Notes under the pieces: model-generated
The model's database searches: none
The model's input: the letters and a program-made list of their open reading frames with translations, nothing else
Told to the model about the DNA's origin: nothing
Source of the DNA: Vibrio sp. 10N.261.55.A7
Lineage (GTDB): Bacteria; Pseudomonadota; Gammaproteobacteria; Enterobacterales; Vibrionaceae
DNA length: 40,058 bases
Direction of reading: 5' to 3'
Assembly (NCBI RefSeq): GCF_002877365.1
Contig: NZ_MCWZ01000023.1
Span: 1-40,058, forward strand
Made by a program: the position numbers and the translations under genes
Part shown: piece by piece, positions 1 to 8,812 of the stretch
Layout: each line of letters begins with the position of its first letter
Position numbering within the stretch: position 1 is the first letter of the stretch

Positions 1-19
1 GAAAGTCGCGATGAACCAT

Positions 20-46
20 AAAAAAGGCCTAGCTTCAAGCTAGGCC
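20..46 (-). terminator. Rho-independent terminator of tkt
   Basis: An 8-bp perfect GC-rich stem (26-33 with 39-46) with a 5-nt loop is followed on the minus strand by six T residues (the run of A at 20-25 on the plus strand). It starts about 25 nt past the tkt stop codon. Confidence 0.85.
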
Positions 47-71
47 TTTCAATAGGAAGTTCTTACTCGAT

Positions 72-2066
72 TTAAGCCAGTAGTTCTTTCGCTGTATTTA
101 CTACGTTTTCAGTCGTGAAACCGAACATCTTGAACAGTTCACCTGCAGGTGCAGATTCGCCGAACGTTGTCATACCGATGATCTTGCCACCGAAACCAAC
201 GTACTTGTACCAGAAGTCAGCGATGCCAGCTTCAACAGCGATACGTGCTGTAACGTCTGACGGAAGTACAGACTCACGGTATTCAGCATCTTGCTTATCG
301 AACGCGTCAGTTGCAGGCATAGAGACTACGCGTACTGCTTTACCTTCAGCGGTTAGTTGTGCAGCTGCTTCAACAGCAAGCTCAACTTCAGAACCAGTTG
401 CAATGATGATTAGCTCAGGCTTACCAGCACAATCTTTCAGGATGTAACCACCCTTAGCGATGTTTGCTACTTGCTCAGCGTCACGATCTTGTTGTGCAAG
501 GTTTTGACGAGAGAAGATTAGAGATGAAGGACCATCTTTACGCTCGATTGCCAGTTTCCAAGCCACTGCAGATTCAACTTGGTCACATGGACGCCATGTG
601 CTCATGTTTGGAGTCAGACGTAGAGAAGCTATCTGCTCAACTGGTTGGTGAGTTGGGCCATCTTCGCCTAGGCCGATAGAATCGTGCGTGTAAACTTGAA
701 TGTTCTGAACTTTCATCAGAGCAGCCATACGCATTGCGTTACGCGCGTATTCCATGAACATTAGGAACGTTGCGCCGTATGGTACGAAACCACCGTGCAG
801 AGCGATACCGTTCATGATAGCCGTCATACCGAATTCACGCACACCGTAGTGGATGTAGTTACCAGAGAAGTCTGTTGCTTCAAGAGACTTAGAGCCCGAC
901 CACATAGTTAGGTTAGAAGGCGCAAGGTCAGCAGAGCCGCCCATAAATTCTGGAAGCATTTGACCAAACGCTTCGAGTGCGTTTTGAGATGCTTTACGTG
1001 AAGCAATGTTTGCTGGGTTCGCTTGAAGATCAGCAATGATTGCGTTTGCTTTCTCTTCCCACTCAGCTGGAAGTTCGCCGTCAGTACGACGTTTGAATTC
1101 TGCTGCTAGCTCTGGGTGAGCCGCTGCGTACGCGTCAAACTTAGCATTCCACGCTGCTTCTTTCGCTGCGCCTGCTTCTTTTGCATTCCACTCAGCTGCG
1201 ATATCCACTGGAATTTCGAAAGGACCGTGTTCCCAACCTAGTGCCGCTTTGGTTGCTGTGATTTCATCAGCGCCTAGTGGAGCACCGTGACAGTCGTGCG
1301 TACCCGCTTTGTTTGGAGAACCAAAACCGATGATAGTTTTAGTACAGATAAGCGTTGGACGAGGATCCGCTTTAGCCGCTTCAATCGCTGCGTTGATAAC
1401 GTCAGAGTCGTGACCATCTACAGCAGGGATCACATGCCAGCCGTAAGCTTCAAAACGCTTAGGTGTATCGTCAGAGAACCAACCTTCAACTTCGCCATCG
1501 ATAGAGATACCGTTGTCATCCCAGAAAGCAACCAGCTTACCAAGACCTAGCGTACCCGCTAGAGAACATGCTTCGTGAGAAATACCTTCCATCAGACAGC
1601 CATCACCCATGAATGCATAAGTGTAGTGGTCTACAATGTCGTGGCCTTCTTTGTTGAACTGCGCCGCTAGTGCTTTCTCAGCCATAGCCATACCAACAGC
1701 GTTCGTGATGCCTTGACCTAGAGGGCCCGTTGTTGTCTCAATACCAGGAGCGTAACCGTACTCTGGGTGGCCTGGAGTCTTAGAGTGCAGTTGACGGAAG
1801 TTTTTCAGGTCTTCAATTGAAAGCTCGTAACCTGCAAGGTGAAGCAGAGAGTAAATCAGCATTGAACCATGGCCGTTAGACAGAATAAAACGGTCACGGT
1901 CAGCCCACTCTGGGTTTGCTGGGTTGTGGTTCAAGTGGCCACGCCAAAGAACTTCAGCGATGTCAGCCATACCCATAGGTGCGCCTGGGTGGCCTGAGTT
2001 AGCTTGTTGAACGCCGTCCATACTAAGTGCGCGGATTGCATTGGCTAGGTCTTTACGAGAAGGCAT
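72..2066 (-). CDS. tkt: Transketolase
   Basis: Thiamine-diphosphate enzyme of the non-oxidative pentose phosphate pathway. It moves two-carbon ketol units between sugar phosphates (xylulose-5-P to ribose-5-P or erythrose-4-P) in the cytoplasm. The 664-aa protein is full length and near-collinear with E. coli TktA. Visible landmarks are His26 in GHPG, SNGHG at 63-67, the ThDP motif from GDG (154-156) to Asn185, and GEDGPTHQP in the pyrimidine domain. I start at the ATG at 2066 (MPSRKDLAN), which matches family N-termini and has an AGGAGC Shine-Dalgarno. An in-frame ATG six codons upstream lacks this support. It is transcribed divergently from metK and ends in a strong hairpin terminator. The choice between tktA and tktB naming is not decidable here. 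Confidence 0.98.
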   Translation of the reverse strand: MPSRKDLANAIRALSMDGVQQANSGHPGAPMGMADIAEVLWRGHLNHNPANPEWADRDRFILSNGHGSMLIYSLLHLAGYELSIEDLKNFRQLHSKTPGHPEYGYAPGIETTTGPLGQGITNAVGMAMAEKALAAQFNKEGHDIVDHYTYAFMGDGCLMEGISHEACSLAGTLGLGKLVAFWDDNGISIDGEVEGWFSDDTPKRFEAYGWHVIPAVDGHDSDVINAAIEAAKADPRPTLICTKTIIGFGSPNKAGTHDCHGAPLGADEITATKAALGWEHGPFEIPVDIAAEWNAKEAGAAKEAAWNAKFDAYAAAHPELAAEFKRRTDGELPAEWEEKANAIIADLQANPANIASRKASQNALEAFGQMLPEFMGGSADLAPSNLTMWSGSKSLEATDFSGNYIHYGVREFGMTAIMNGIALHGGFVPYGATFLMFMEYARNAMRMAALMKVQNIQVYTHDSIGLGEDGPTHQPVEQIASLRLTPNMSTWRPCDQVESAVAWKLAIERKDGPSSLIFSRQNLAQQDRDAEQVANIAKGGYILKDCAGKPELIIIATGSEVELAVEAAAQLTAEGKAVRVVSMPATDAFDKQDAEYRESVLPSDVTARIAVEAGIADFWYKYVGFGGKIIGMTTFGESAPAGELFKMFGFTTENVVNTAKELLA

Positions 2067-2161
2067 GTCTGCTCCTGAGTGCATAAGCGATTTAAAAAAT
2101 AATGGAAGCTGAATTATTCGATGAATTCAGAGCGCGGTATTCTCTCAAAGCCCCCTAATGA

Positions 2162-2177
2162 CTGCAAACGTTTTACT
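2162..2177. promoter_or_regulatory. PurR/LacI-family-like operator 1
   Basis: The 16-mer is centred on GCAAACGTTT, the core of the E. coli PurR box (consensus ANGCAANCGNTTNCNT), with mismatches at the first position and at the conserved C of the right half. It lies about 95-110 nt upstream of the tkt start. LacI-family regulators share CG-centred half-sites, so the cognate factor is uncertain. Confidence 0.4.
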
Positions 2178-2249
2178 GGTGATTTTTGCTCAAATTTCCA
2201 ACTATTTTCACAACTCGATACATTCATCCTGTCAAAGCCTAATTTCAAC

Positions 2250-2265
2250 ACGCAAACGTTTAGTT
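2250..2265. promoter_or_regulatory. PurR/LacI-family-like operator 2
   Basis: The sequence ACGCAAACGTTTAGTT matches the PurR consensus at all conserved positions except the C of the right half-site. It lies 88 bp from the first box, 142 bp before metK and about 185 bp before tkt, so it could act on either gene. Binding by PurR itself is inference. Confidence 0.45.
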
Positions 2266-2314
2266 ATGAGATATCCAAAAAAGAGCTTGTAATTCACACT
2301 TTCAAAATTAGAAT

Positions 2315-2338
2315 AGACGTCTAGATGTAGAAACACCT
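2315..2338 (+). promoter_or_regulatory. MetJ operator (met boxes) of metK
   Basis: AGACGTCT at 2315-2322 is a perfect met box. It is followed in 8-bp register by AGATGTAG (2323-2330) and AAACACCT (2331-2338), each sharing 5 of 8 positions with the consensus. MetJ-SAM binds tandem 8-bp boxes and represses metK in enterobacteria. The site overlaps or follows the likely -10 (TAGAAT, 2309-2314), which fits repression by blocking RNA polymerase. Confidence 0.8.
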
Positions 2339-2407
2339 ACAGTTAATATCAATTATTTTTGTGGTGAATGATAGAATTCATCATCAACCCAATAAAGTGG
2401 AGCTCAC

Positions 2408-3559
2408 ATGGCTAAGCACCTATTCACTTCTGAATCTGTTTCAGAAGGTCATCCAGATAAAATTGCAGACCAAATTTCTGATGCTGTTCTAGATGCCATC
2501 CTAGAACAAGATACAAAAGCTCGCGTAGCGTGTGAGACTTACGTTAAAACCGGTATGGTTATGGTTGGTGGTGAAATCACGACTTCAGCATGGGTTGATA
2601 TCGAAGAGATCACTCGTCAAACCGTTCGTGAGATTGGCTACACTGGTTCAGACATGGGCTTTGATGCTGATTCATGTGCCGTGCTAAATACTATTGGTAA
2701 GCAATCTCCTGACATCAACCAAGGCGTTGATAAAGCGGACCCTAAAGATCAAGGTGCCGGCGACCAAGGTATCATGTTCGGTTACGCGACGAACGAAACT
2801 GAAATCCTAATGCCTGCGCCTATCACTTACTCGCACCGCCTTGTTGAAAAGCAAGCGGAAGTACGTAAGAGCGGCAAGCTTAACTTCCTTCGCCCAGATG
2901 CGAAATCTCAAGTAACGTTCCAATACGACCAAGGTAAGATCGTTGGTATCGACGCCGTTGTTCTTTCGACTCAACACAGCGATGATATTTCTACACCAGA
3001 CCTACGTGAAGCGGTAATGGAAGAAATCATTAAGCCAGTGCTTCCTGCTGAGTGGATCAATAAAGAGACGAACTTCTTCATCAATCCAACCGGCCGTTTT
3101 GTAATCGGTGGCCCAATGGGTGACTGTGGTCTAACGGGTCGTAAGATCATCGTTGATACCTACGGAGGTGCAGCGCGTCACGGTGGCGGTGCATTCTCAG
3201 GTAAAGATCCATCAAAAGTTGACCGCTCTGCAGCTTACGCGGCTCGTTACGTTGCGAAAAACATTGTAGCTGCTGGCATGGCTGATCGTTGTGAGATTCA
3301 ACTTTCTTACGCTATCGGTGTTGCGGATCCAACCTCAATCATGGTTGAAACGTTTGGTACGGAAAAAGTTTCTCACCAAATCATCGTTGAAGCGGTTCGC
3401 CAAAACTTCGACCTACGCCCATACGGTCTACAAGAGATGCTGAACCTTCTTCAGCCAATCTATAAGAAGACGGCTGCATACGGCCACTTTGGTCGCGAAG
3501 AGTTCCCATGGGAAGCAACAGATAAAGCAGCAATGCTACGTGAGTTCGCTGGTCTTTAG
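2408..3559 (+). CDS. metK: S-adenosylmethionine synthetase
   Basis: Makes S-adenosylmethionine from methionine and ATP, releasing phosphate and pyrophosphate. This is the cell's methyl donor and the MetJ co-repressor. The protein is 383 aa, about the E. coli length. Visible signatures are [13 protein letters not shown] near the N-terminus (ATP/Mg binding), [12 protein letters not shown] near residue 117 (family signature 1) and GGGAFSGKD near residue 260 (the P-loop-like signature 2). The ATG at 2408 has GGAG about 6 nt upstream. It is monocistronic, with a terminator just downstream. The tandem met boxes upstream suggest feedback repression by MetJ. No anomalies were seen. Confidence 0.98.
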   Translation: MAKHLFTSESVSEGHPDKIADQISDAVLDAILEQDTKARVACETYVKTGMVMVGGEITTSAWVDIEEITRQTVREIGYTGSDMGFDADSCAVLNTIGKQSPDINQGVDKADPKDQGAGDQGIMFGYATNETEILMPAPITYSHRLVEKQAEVRKSGKLNFLRPDAKSQVTFQYDQGKIVGIDAVVLSTQHSDDISTPDLREAVMEEIIKPVLPAEWINKETNFFINPTGRFVIGGPMGDCGLTGRKIIVDTYGGAARHGGGAFSGKDPSKVDRSAAYAARYVAKNIVAAGMADRCEIQLSYAIGVADPTSIMVETFGTEKVSHQIIVEAVRQNFDLRPYGLQEMLNLLQPIYKKTAAYGHFGREEFPWEATDKAAMLREFAGL

Positions 3560-3589
3560 TAGCTAGCAGCCACCGACTGAAAACATAAA

Positions 3590-3621
3590 GCCCTTGCATA
3601 TTTGCAGGGGCTTCTTATTTT
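3590..3621 (+). terminator. Rho-independent terminator of metK
   Basis: The hairpin GCCCTTGCA / TGCAGGGGC (one G-T wobble) with a 4-nt loop spans 3590-3611 and is followed by a T-rich tail. It begins 30 nt past the metK stop. Confidence 0.8.
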
Positions 3622-3926
3622 CGATTAATTTTTCACCTAAATATTTGTGTTTTTTTCTATTCACGCCAATAGTTAATAAAGTGTTAAATGTACTTTATCC
3701 TTAGATTGCCACTTACCATTTCCTTGCGTCTATCGGTAGGGCTTAGTGACTTGATATTAATAAATAAATTCAAGTTTAAACGATGCATTTTCCACGATAA
3801 TTACTAATTGACGTGGGTTGCAGTAGATAAGTTCTTGCAGTTCACACCTTTGATAAACCAACTCAAATTCGTCAGTCGGCAAGCATATGTCGTCAACAAT
3901 TAACGAGAATAGATCAAGGAGGGTGT
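3622..3926. other. Intergenic region upstream of the DUF2189 gene
   Basis: AT-rich, about 305 bp. I see no clear promoter, riboswitch or RNA gene. A minus-strand open frame covers 3757-3926 and runs into the 5' end of the DUF2189 gene. It has no supporting ribosome binding site and I do not call it. Confidence 0.4.
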
Positions 3927-4730
3927 ATGCCTCGTACGGTGAACCCATCAGATTTTGAAGCGAAAGATAAGAAAATTCCAGATAGCGAGTACGCTCGCAC
4001 CCTGCCCTGCAATCAGCTGAGCGTGACCGCTCCATTCCACTGGCTATCACTAGGTGTGCACGACTTTATCCGCATGCCAATCATCAGCATGTTCTATGGT
4101 GCCTGCTTTATGGCTGCCGCTGTGGGTATTGTGTTACTCGTACAATGGCAAGGCACACATTCACATTTAGTTGTGATGCCAAGTTTGATTGTCTATATGT
4201 TAATCGGGCCATTTCTAGCCCTTGGCATGTATGATGCCAGCTGGGAAAGAGAAAAAGGCCACCAACCTAGTTTAATGCACTCAATGAGAGCGATTACACG
4301 TAACTCGACTTCCCAATGGGCATTTGCTGTATTACTGACGGTCGCAATGATTTTTTGGATGAGAGTCGCCGCTCTGATTCATGCTCTTTACCCTGCTGTT
4401 CAAGGCGCTTCTATTACAGAGTTCGCTCCATTTTTAATCATCGGCTCCATCGTCGGGTTTGGTTTTGCTGTCATCATATTCAGTATTTCAGCCTTCTCTA
4501 TACCATTAATGATGGAAAAGCGTGTTGATGTAATGAGCGCGGTTTTCTCTAGCTTTAATGCCGTCAAAAGCAATATTCCAGCAATGATTGTTTGGGCCCT
4601 AGTGATCACTGGCGGTATTCTAATTGGCTTTGCTACCTATGGAATTGGTATGTTCTTCACCATGCCAATACTCGGCTATGCGACGTGGCACGGCTACCAT
4701 GAGACCATTAAGAAGAAGCATCACCTGTAA
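3927..4730 (+). CDS. DUF2189 family integral membrane protein
   Basis: A 267-aa inner-membrane protein with about six hydrophobic segments (around residues 49-70, 80-100, 130-150, 170-195, 215-240 and 240-256). The N-terminal tail is hydrophilic and the C-terminus is basic (HETIKKKHHL). The layout and motifs such as GPFLALGMYDASWEREKG fit the DUF2189 family, whose function is unknown to me. Some members lie near cytochrome oxidase genes, but that context is absent here. The ATG at 3927 has a very strong AAGGAGGG, though the spacing is short at about 4 nt. It appears to be transcribed alone, ending in a hairpin terminator. No enzyme motif is visible. Confidence 0.85.
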   Translation: MPRTVNPSDFEAKDKKIPDSEYARTLPCNQLSVTAPFHWLSLGVHDFIRMPIISMFYGACFMAAAVGIVLLVQWQGTHSHLVVMPSLIVYMLIGPFLALGMYDASWEREKGHQPSLMHSMRAITRNSTSQWAFAVLLTVAMIFWMRVAALIHALYPAVQGASITEFAPFLIIGSIVGFGFAVIIFSISAFSIPLMMEKRVDVMSAVFSSFNAVKSNIPAMIVWALVITGGILIGFATYGIGMFFTMPILGYATWHGYHETIKKKHHL

Positions 4731-4775
4731 AAGAGCCTTATATTTTTCAGACGCTCAATTGATGCTACTATCCAA

Positions 4776-4804
4776 GCCTCAGCTTAACCGTTGAGGCTTT
4801 TTTG
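4776..4804 (+). terminator. Terminator after the DUF2189 gene
   Basis: A GCCTCA / TGAGGC stem (4776-4781 with 4792-4797) around a 10-nt loop is followed by six T residues (4798-4803). It lies 45 nt past the stop codon. Confidence 0.75.
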
Positions 4805-4859
4805 TTGGACGTATTGCCGATTTAAAAGTTCTAGATAAACAGAGAGATCAGGAAAAGCA

Positions 4860-5351
4860 GTGAAAGACTTCGAACTTCATTATCAGGCACAAAGAAAACT
4901 TAAAGCATGTATAGATCAAGCGTCTGACTATTTTCAACATTCATTTCCTCTACCTGAACTAAGCTACAAGCTAAGAGGTAAAGCTGCAGGGAAAGCCTAC
5001 CTTCAACTCTGGGAGATACGTCTTAACCCCGTCCTATTCACTGAAAACCATGCAGCGTTTATCGATGAAGTGATCCCTCATGAAGTTGCCCATCTCATCA
5101 CCTTTCATCATTTTGGTAAAGTAAGACCACACGGAAAAGAGTGGCAAGCGGTTATGAACGAAGTGTTTAAACTCAAAGCGAAAACAACGCACAGCTTTTC
5201 GATTCAATCGGTACAAGGCAAAACATTCAAATACCGTTGCGATTGTGCTCATCACAACCTCTCGATTCGGCGTCATAACAAGGTACTGAGACAACAAGCA
5301 ACTTACCGTTGTCAGTCTTGCCAAAAAACGTTGGTTTACGCATCAGTTTGA
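4860..5351 (+). CDS. sprT: SprT-like zinc metalloprotease domain protein
   Basis: A 163-aa homologue of E. coli SprT (165 aa). The zincin motif HEVAH sits at residues 74-78, within [16 protein letters not shown], and a later PHGKEW is conserved. The C-terminus carries a zinc-ribbon-like set of cysteines and histidines (CDC, then CQSC). The fold resembles the protease domain of eukaryotic Spartan. The bacterial substrate is not established. I use the GTG at 4860, which has AGGA about 7 nt upstream and matches family length. In E. coli sprT is followed by endA and then rsmE. Here endA is absent and rsmE begins 119 bp downstream. Confidence 0.93.
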   Translation: MKDFELHYQAQRKLKACIDQASDYFQHSFPLPELSYKLRGKAAGKAYLQLWEIRLNPVLFTENHAAFIDEVIPHEVAHLITFHHFGKVRPHGKEWQAVMNEVFKLKAKTTHSFSIQSVQGKTFKYRCDCAHHNLSIRRHNKVLRQQATYRCQSCQKTLVYASV

Positions 5352-5470
5352 GTACCAATCGTATTACTCGATGGATATAAGTAATAACCACTAAAATCCC
5401 CTACTAACCTTGTTTTTTCAGCATAAAGCATCCATGTTAGGTCTAACTATTTGCCTTTTAGGACGTCTCG

Positions 5471-6202
5471 ATGAGAACCCCTCGTATATATCATTCACAA
5501 CCCATCTCTCAGCTAGGCACACTTAACCTTGATGATGATGCAGCAGGCCACATTGGGCGTGCTTTAAGGATGAAAGCGGGTCAAGAGATATTGCTATTTG
5601 ATGGCAGCGGTGCAGAGTTTCCAGCCACCATTCAAGAAACAACAAAAAAACACGTTAGCGTTAATGTTCAAGAGCGCATTGAGCAAAGCAGCGAATCGCC
5701 CCTTGATCTTCACCTGGGGCAAGTGATCTCTCGTGGCGACAAAATGGAGTTTACGATCCAAAAATCCGTTGAGCTTGGTGTCAACACTATCACGCCGCTC
5801 ATCTCTGAACGTTGTGGCGTTAAGCTCGATGCAAAACGATTTGAGAAAAAACTCGCTCAGTGGCAAAAAATAGCAATCAGTGCTTGCGAACAGTGTGGTC
5901 GCAACACCATACCGGTTATTCGCCCGATCATGCAACTTGAACAATGGTGTGCAGAGCAAACGGATGGATTAAAACTGAATCTGCACCCAAGAGCAAAATA
6001 TTCAATTAATACACTCCCTGAACCAATCAATAAGGTTCGCCTATTGATTGGCCCTGAAGGTGGACTTTCTTCACAAGAAATCGATATGACTCAAGAGTAT
6101 CAATTTGAAGAGACTTTGCTCGGTCCACGAGTACTACGTACAGAAACCGCAGCGTTGACTGCAATTACCGCCCTACAAGTTCGTTTTGGCGACCTCGGCT
6201 AA
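5471..6202 (+). CDS. rsmE: 16S rRNA (uracil-1498-N3) methyltransferase RsmE
   Basis: SPOUT-class methyltransferase that methylates N3 of U1498 in helix 44 of 16S rRNA. It is 243 aa, the usual length. The N-terminal PUA-like RNA-binding part (about 1-70) includes [11 protein letters not shown]. The C-terminal trefoil-knot SAM site shows [10 protein letters not shown] and [13 protein letters not shown]. The ATG at 5471 has AGGA 8 nt upstream. It starts the rsmE-gshB-yqgE-ruvX cluster, with gshB only 13 nt downstream, so the two are probably co-transcribed. Confidence 0.97.
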   Translation: MRTPRIYHSQPISQLGTLNLDDDAAGHIGRALRMKAGQEILLFDGSGAEFPATIQETTKKHVSVNVQERIEQSSESPLDLHLGQVISRGDKMEFTIQKSVELGVNTITPLISERCGVKLDAKRFEKKLAQWQKIAISACEQCGRNTIPVIRPIMQLEQWCAEQTDGLKLNLHPRAKYSINTLPEPINKVRLLIGPEGGLSSQEIDMTQEYQFEETLLGPRVLRTETAALTAITALQVRFGDLG

Positions 6203-6215
6203 CTGGAGAATTTCA

Positions 6216-7163
6216 ATGATTAAACTGGGTATTGTGATGGATCCAATCTCATCCATTAACATAAAGAAGGATTCAAGCTTTGCGATGATGATCGAAGCGC
6301 AGCGTCGCGGCTATGAAATCCACTATATGGAGATGGATGATCTACACTTAGATCAAGGGGAAGCCATCGCTGACACAAAAGTCGTCGAACTTAAGGAAGA
6401 TCCAAACGGTTGGTATGAATTCAAATCAGAGCAGACGATCAAGCTTGCTGAGTTAGACGTTGTTCTAATGCGTAAAGATCCTCCATTCGATACAGAATTT
6501 ATCTACGCTACGTATATTTTAGAACGCGCTGAAGAACAAGGCACATTGATCGTCAATAAGCCGCAAAGCTTGCGTGATTGTAATGAAAAGCTCTTCACTG
6601 CCTGGTTCCCGGAATTGACGCCAACAACCATAGTGACGCGCAAAGCAGAAAAGATTAAGCAGTTTCAACAAGAACACGGCGATGTGATCTTAAAACCACT
6701 CGATGGTATGGGTGGGGCTTCTATCTTCCGCGTTAAAGCGGGCGATCCTAACGTCAATGTGATCATTGAGACACTTACTAATCACGGCCAGAACTATGCG
6801 ATGGCACAAACGTTTGTTCCTGATATCAGCAACGGTGACAAGCGTATTTTGGTGGTTGATGGTGAGCCAATGCCTTATGTACTTGCTCGTATTCCAGCGA
6901 AAGGGGAAACGCGTGGCAACCTAGCAGCGGGAGGACGTGGTGAAGCTCGTCCACTGAGCGAAACCGATAAACAAATAGCACTCACTATAGCCCCAACATT
7001 AAAAGAAAAAGGTCTTATTTTTGTAGGCTTAGACGTTATTGGCGATAAGTTGACTGAGATTAACGTAACTAGCCCAACTTGCATCCGCGAGATAGAAGCC
7101 GAGTTCGGAATTTCAATCACAGGTAAACTGATGGACGCAATCGAGCGCCGCTTGAAAGCGTAA
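6216..7163 (+). CDS. gshB: Glutathione synthetase
   Basis: ATP-grasp ligase that joins glycine to gamma-glutamylcysteine in the second step of glutathione synthesis. It is 315 aa (E. coli 316). Conserved landmarks are LGIVMDPI at the start, KPLDGMGG in the ATP-grasp core, the glycine-rich flexible loop [17 protein letters not shown], and [10 protein letters not shown] near the end. The start is the ATG at 6216, preceded by GGAG and matching family N-termini. An in-frame upstream start inside rsmE was discarded. It is second in the rsmE-gshB-yqgE-ruvX run. Confidence 0.98.
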   Translation: MIKLGIVMDPISSINIKKDSSFAMMIEAQRRGYEIHYMEMDDLHLDQGEAIADTKVVELKEDPNGWYEFKSEQTIKLAELDVVLMRKDPPFDTEFIYATYILERAEEQGTLIVNKPQSLRDCNEKLFTAWFPELTPTTIVTRKAEKIKQFQQEHGDVILKPLDGMGGASIFRVKAGDPNVNVIIETLTNHGQNYAMAQTFVPDISNGDKRILVVDGEPMPYVLARIPAKGETRGNLAAGGRGEARPLSETDKQIALTIAPTLKEKGLIFVGLDVIGDKLTEINVTSPTCIREIEAEFGISITGKLMDAIERRLKA

Positions 7164-7207
7164 TAGTATTTGGGCAGTTCGCTGCCCACTTCACGATTGG
7201 AGTGGAT

Positions 7208-7771
7208 ATGAACCTGACAAATCATTTCTTAGTCGCCATGCCAGGGATGGAAGATCCCTACTTTAAGCATCGTGTCATCTACCTTTGCGAACATAATGAA
7301 GACGGTGCAATGGGATTGGTCATCAATGCCCCTATTGATATCACCGTTGCCGGTATGTTGAAGAAAGTCGACATTGAACCGACAGAATCTCACGTCAACG
7401 CAACCAGCTTAGAAAAACCCGTGCTCAATGGCGGCCCTGTTTCCGAAGATCGCGGTTTTATTCTCCATCAGCCCAAAGATGAATATGAATCCAGCATCAA
7501 CATGACGGATCAAATCTCAGTCACAACCTCTAAAGATATCCTTGAGGTATTAGGAACAGAAGCAGAACCGAACCATTACTTAATTGCTCTGGGATATTCT
7601 GGCTGGGAAGCAGGACAGCTTGAGGTTGAACTATCGGAAAACTCATGGCTGACGATAGAGGCCGATCCAGATGTCATCTTCAACACCCCTATTCGCGAAC
7701 GTTGGCGAGCCGCAGTACAAATGCTTGGCATTGATGCCGCACAGCTATCAACGCAATCTGGGCATGCATAG
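7208..7771 (+). CDS. yqgE: YqgE/AlgH family protein
   Basis: A 187-aa cytoplasmic protein of the UPF0301 (YqgE/AlgH) family, the same length as in E. coli. It starts [17 protein letters not shown] and has the family segments [29 protein letters not shown] and [13 protein letters not shown]. Its molecular role is unsettled. The name AlgH comes from an alginate phenotype in Pseudomonas. I chose the ATG at 7208 (GGAG, 5-nt spacing) over an in-frame GTG two codons earlier that overlaps the ribosome binding site. It is conserved next to ruvX and gshB in many gammaproteobacteria. Confidence 0.95.
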   Translation: MNLTNHFLVAMPGMEDPYFKHRVIYLCEHNEDGAMGLVINAPIDITVAGMLKKVDIEPTESHVNATSLEKPVLNGGPVSEDRGFILHQPKDEYESSINMTDQISVTTSKDILEVLGTEAEPNHYLIALGYSGWEAGQLEVELSENSWLTIEADPDVIFNTPIRERWRAAVQMLGIDAAQLSTQSGHA

Positions 7772-7824
7772 CCTTAGATTATTGAACATCTACAACGACT
7801 GTTTTAGCCCAAATTGGAAAAAGA

Positions 7825-8250
7825 ATGTCTCGAACAATAATGGCGTTTGACTACGGTACAAAAAGTATCGGTAGCGCAATAGGCCAAGATATTACTGGCA
7901 CTGCTTCACCGCTGAAAGCCTTTAAAGCAAAGGATGGTATCCCGCAGTGGGATGACATAGAAAAGCTCATCAAGGAGTGGCAACCCAATTTAATTATTGT
8001 GGGCCTGCCTACCGATCTCCACGGTAAAGACTTAGCGACAATCACACCAAGAGCAAAAAAGTTCGCTAACAGGCTCTTTGGCCGCTTTGGTGTACAAGTA
8101 GAGCTACACGATGAGCGCCTATCCACAACGGAAGCACGATCTGATCTGTTTAACATGGGCGGTTACAAGGCTCTAAGCAAAGGAAATGTCGACTGCCAAT
8201 CGGCTGTGGTCATTCTAGAAAGTTGGTTTGAAGCTCAGTGGGGTGAATAA
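7825..8250 (+). CDS. ruvX: RuvX/YqgF family nuclease (pre-16S rRNA processing, putative Holliday junction resolvase)
   Basis: A 141-aa RNase H-fold protein. Family motifs are [14 protein letters not shown] with the first acidic residue at Asp9, [14 protein letters not shown], and [11 protein letters not shown]. The E. coli homologue YqgF is needed for maturation of the 16S rRNA 5' end. Holliday junction cleavage was first proposed from structure and is shown for some homologues. The ATG at 7825 is preceded by GGAAAAAG. It is the last gene of the rsmE-gshB-yqgE-ruvX cluster and ends at a bidirectional terminator shared with the convergent tRNA operon. Confidence 0.95.
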   Translation: MSRTIMAFDYGTKSIGSAIGQDITGTASPLKAFKAKDGIPQWDDIEKLIKEWQPNLIIVGLPTDLHGKDLATITPRAKKFANRLFGRFGVQVELHDERLSTTEARSDLFNMGGYKALSKGNVDCQSAVVILESWFEAQWGE

Positions 8251-8314
8251 CCTATTTGTCAGACTCAGAGCCTGGCAATGATTATTTCATAGCTTTGTAT
8301 AGGTTGCAGATAGC

Positions 8315-8345
8315 AAAAAGCCTCATCAAATGATGAGGCTTTTTT
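8315..8345. terminator. Bidirectional terminator between ruvX and tRNA operon 1
   Basis: The perfect stem GCCTCATC / GATGAGGC (8320-8327 with 8332-8339) around AAAT is flanked by five A residues on the left and six T residues on the right. It can end ruvX transcription (plus) and the tRNA operon (minus). A nearly identical hairpin ends the second tRNA operon at 11013-11044. Confidence 0.88.
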
Positions 8346-8349
8346 AATG

Positions 8350-8425
8350 TGGCTCCCCTTGCAAGACTTGAACTTGCGACATACGGATTAACAGTCCGCC
8401 GTTCTACCAACTGAACTAAAGGGGA
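8350..8425 (-). tRNA. tRNA-Asn (GTT)
   Basis: A 76-nt gene with encoded CCA and anticodon GTT. The acceptor stem is TCCCCTT / AAGGGGA, and the T-arm GCAAG / CTTGC encloses TTCAAGT. It is last in the five-tRNA operon and identical in sequence to the copy at 11050-11125. Confidence 0.97.
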
Positions 8426-8449
8426 ACAGATTGTATCTTCTTAAAGAAG

Positions 8450-8525
<76 letters not shown>

Positions 8526-8564
8526 ACGTATTTTTTAACTACCGTTTTCACGTTAGTTTTAATG

Positions 8565-8640
8565 TGGCTCCCTTTGCTGGACTTGAACCAGCGACATACG
8601 GATTAACAGTCCGGCGTTCTACCAACTGAACTAAAAGGGA
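8565..8640 (-). tRNA. tRNA-Asn (GTT), variant isodecoder
   Basis: A 76-nt gene with encoded CCA and anticodon GTT. Compared with the other two Asn copies it has an acceptor pair changed C5-G68 to U5-A68 and two T-stem pairs changed (GCAAG/CTTGC to GCTGG/CCAGC). All three are compensated. Base 27 is C, which replaces the G27-U43 wobble with a C-U mismatch at the top of the anticodon stem. Confidence 0.95.
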
Positions 8641-8677
8641 ACAGATTTTACTTCTCAATGAGAAGACATAAAAAGAA

Positions 8678-8753
<76 letters not shown>

Positions 8754-8812
8754 ACACTATATTCTTCTTACTTTACAACTGTCGATGTCTAAGCACCAAC
8801 AATTTTAAATAG

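Larger units (their letters stand above)
2067..2407. other. tkt-metK divergent intergenic region
   Basis: This 341-bp stretch has no credible gene. It holds a MetJ-type operator near metK (2315-2338), two LacI/PurR-like palindromes (2162-2177 and 2250-2265), and an inverted repeat, CTGAATT / AATTCAG, at 2109-2130 in the tkt leader. A -10-like TAGAAT (2309-2314) lies directly before the MetJ box and could serve metK. The nearest TTGTAA -35 candidate is only 15 bp away, so that promoter is tentative. I could not settle on a tkt promoter. Confidence 0.6.

Noticed and set aside
2109..2130. ArgR or Cra operator in the tkt leader
   Set aside because: The TGAAT and ATTCA half-sites are 10 bp apart rather than the 4 bp of an ARG box, and the centre does not fit the Cra consensus.
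2121..2324. A 67-codon plus-strand frame between tkt and metK
   Set aside because: It has no Shine-Dalgarno, runs through both PurR-like boxes and into the MetJ operator, and lacks any recognisable feature. It is most likely noncoding.
5362..5386. TATTACT / AGTAATA hairpin after sprT as a terminator
   Set aside because: The stem is all AT-rich and weak, the loop is 11 nt, and no T run follows.
5461..5468. GGACGTCT, one mismatch from a met box, just upstream of rsmE
   Set aside because: It is a single box without an adjacent partner in 8-bp register, it overlaps the rsmE ribosome binding site, and rsmE has no known link to methionine control. Probably chance.
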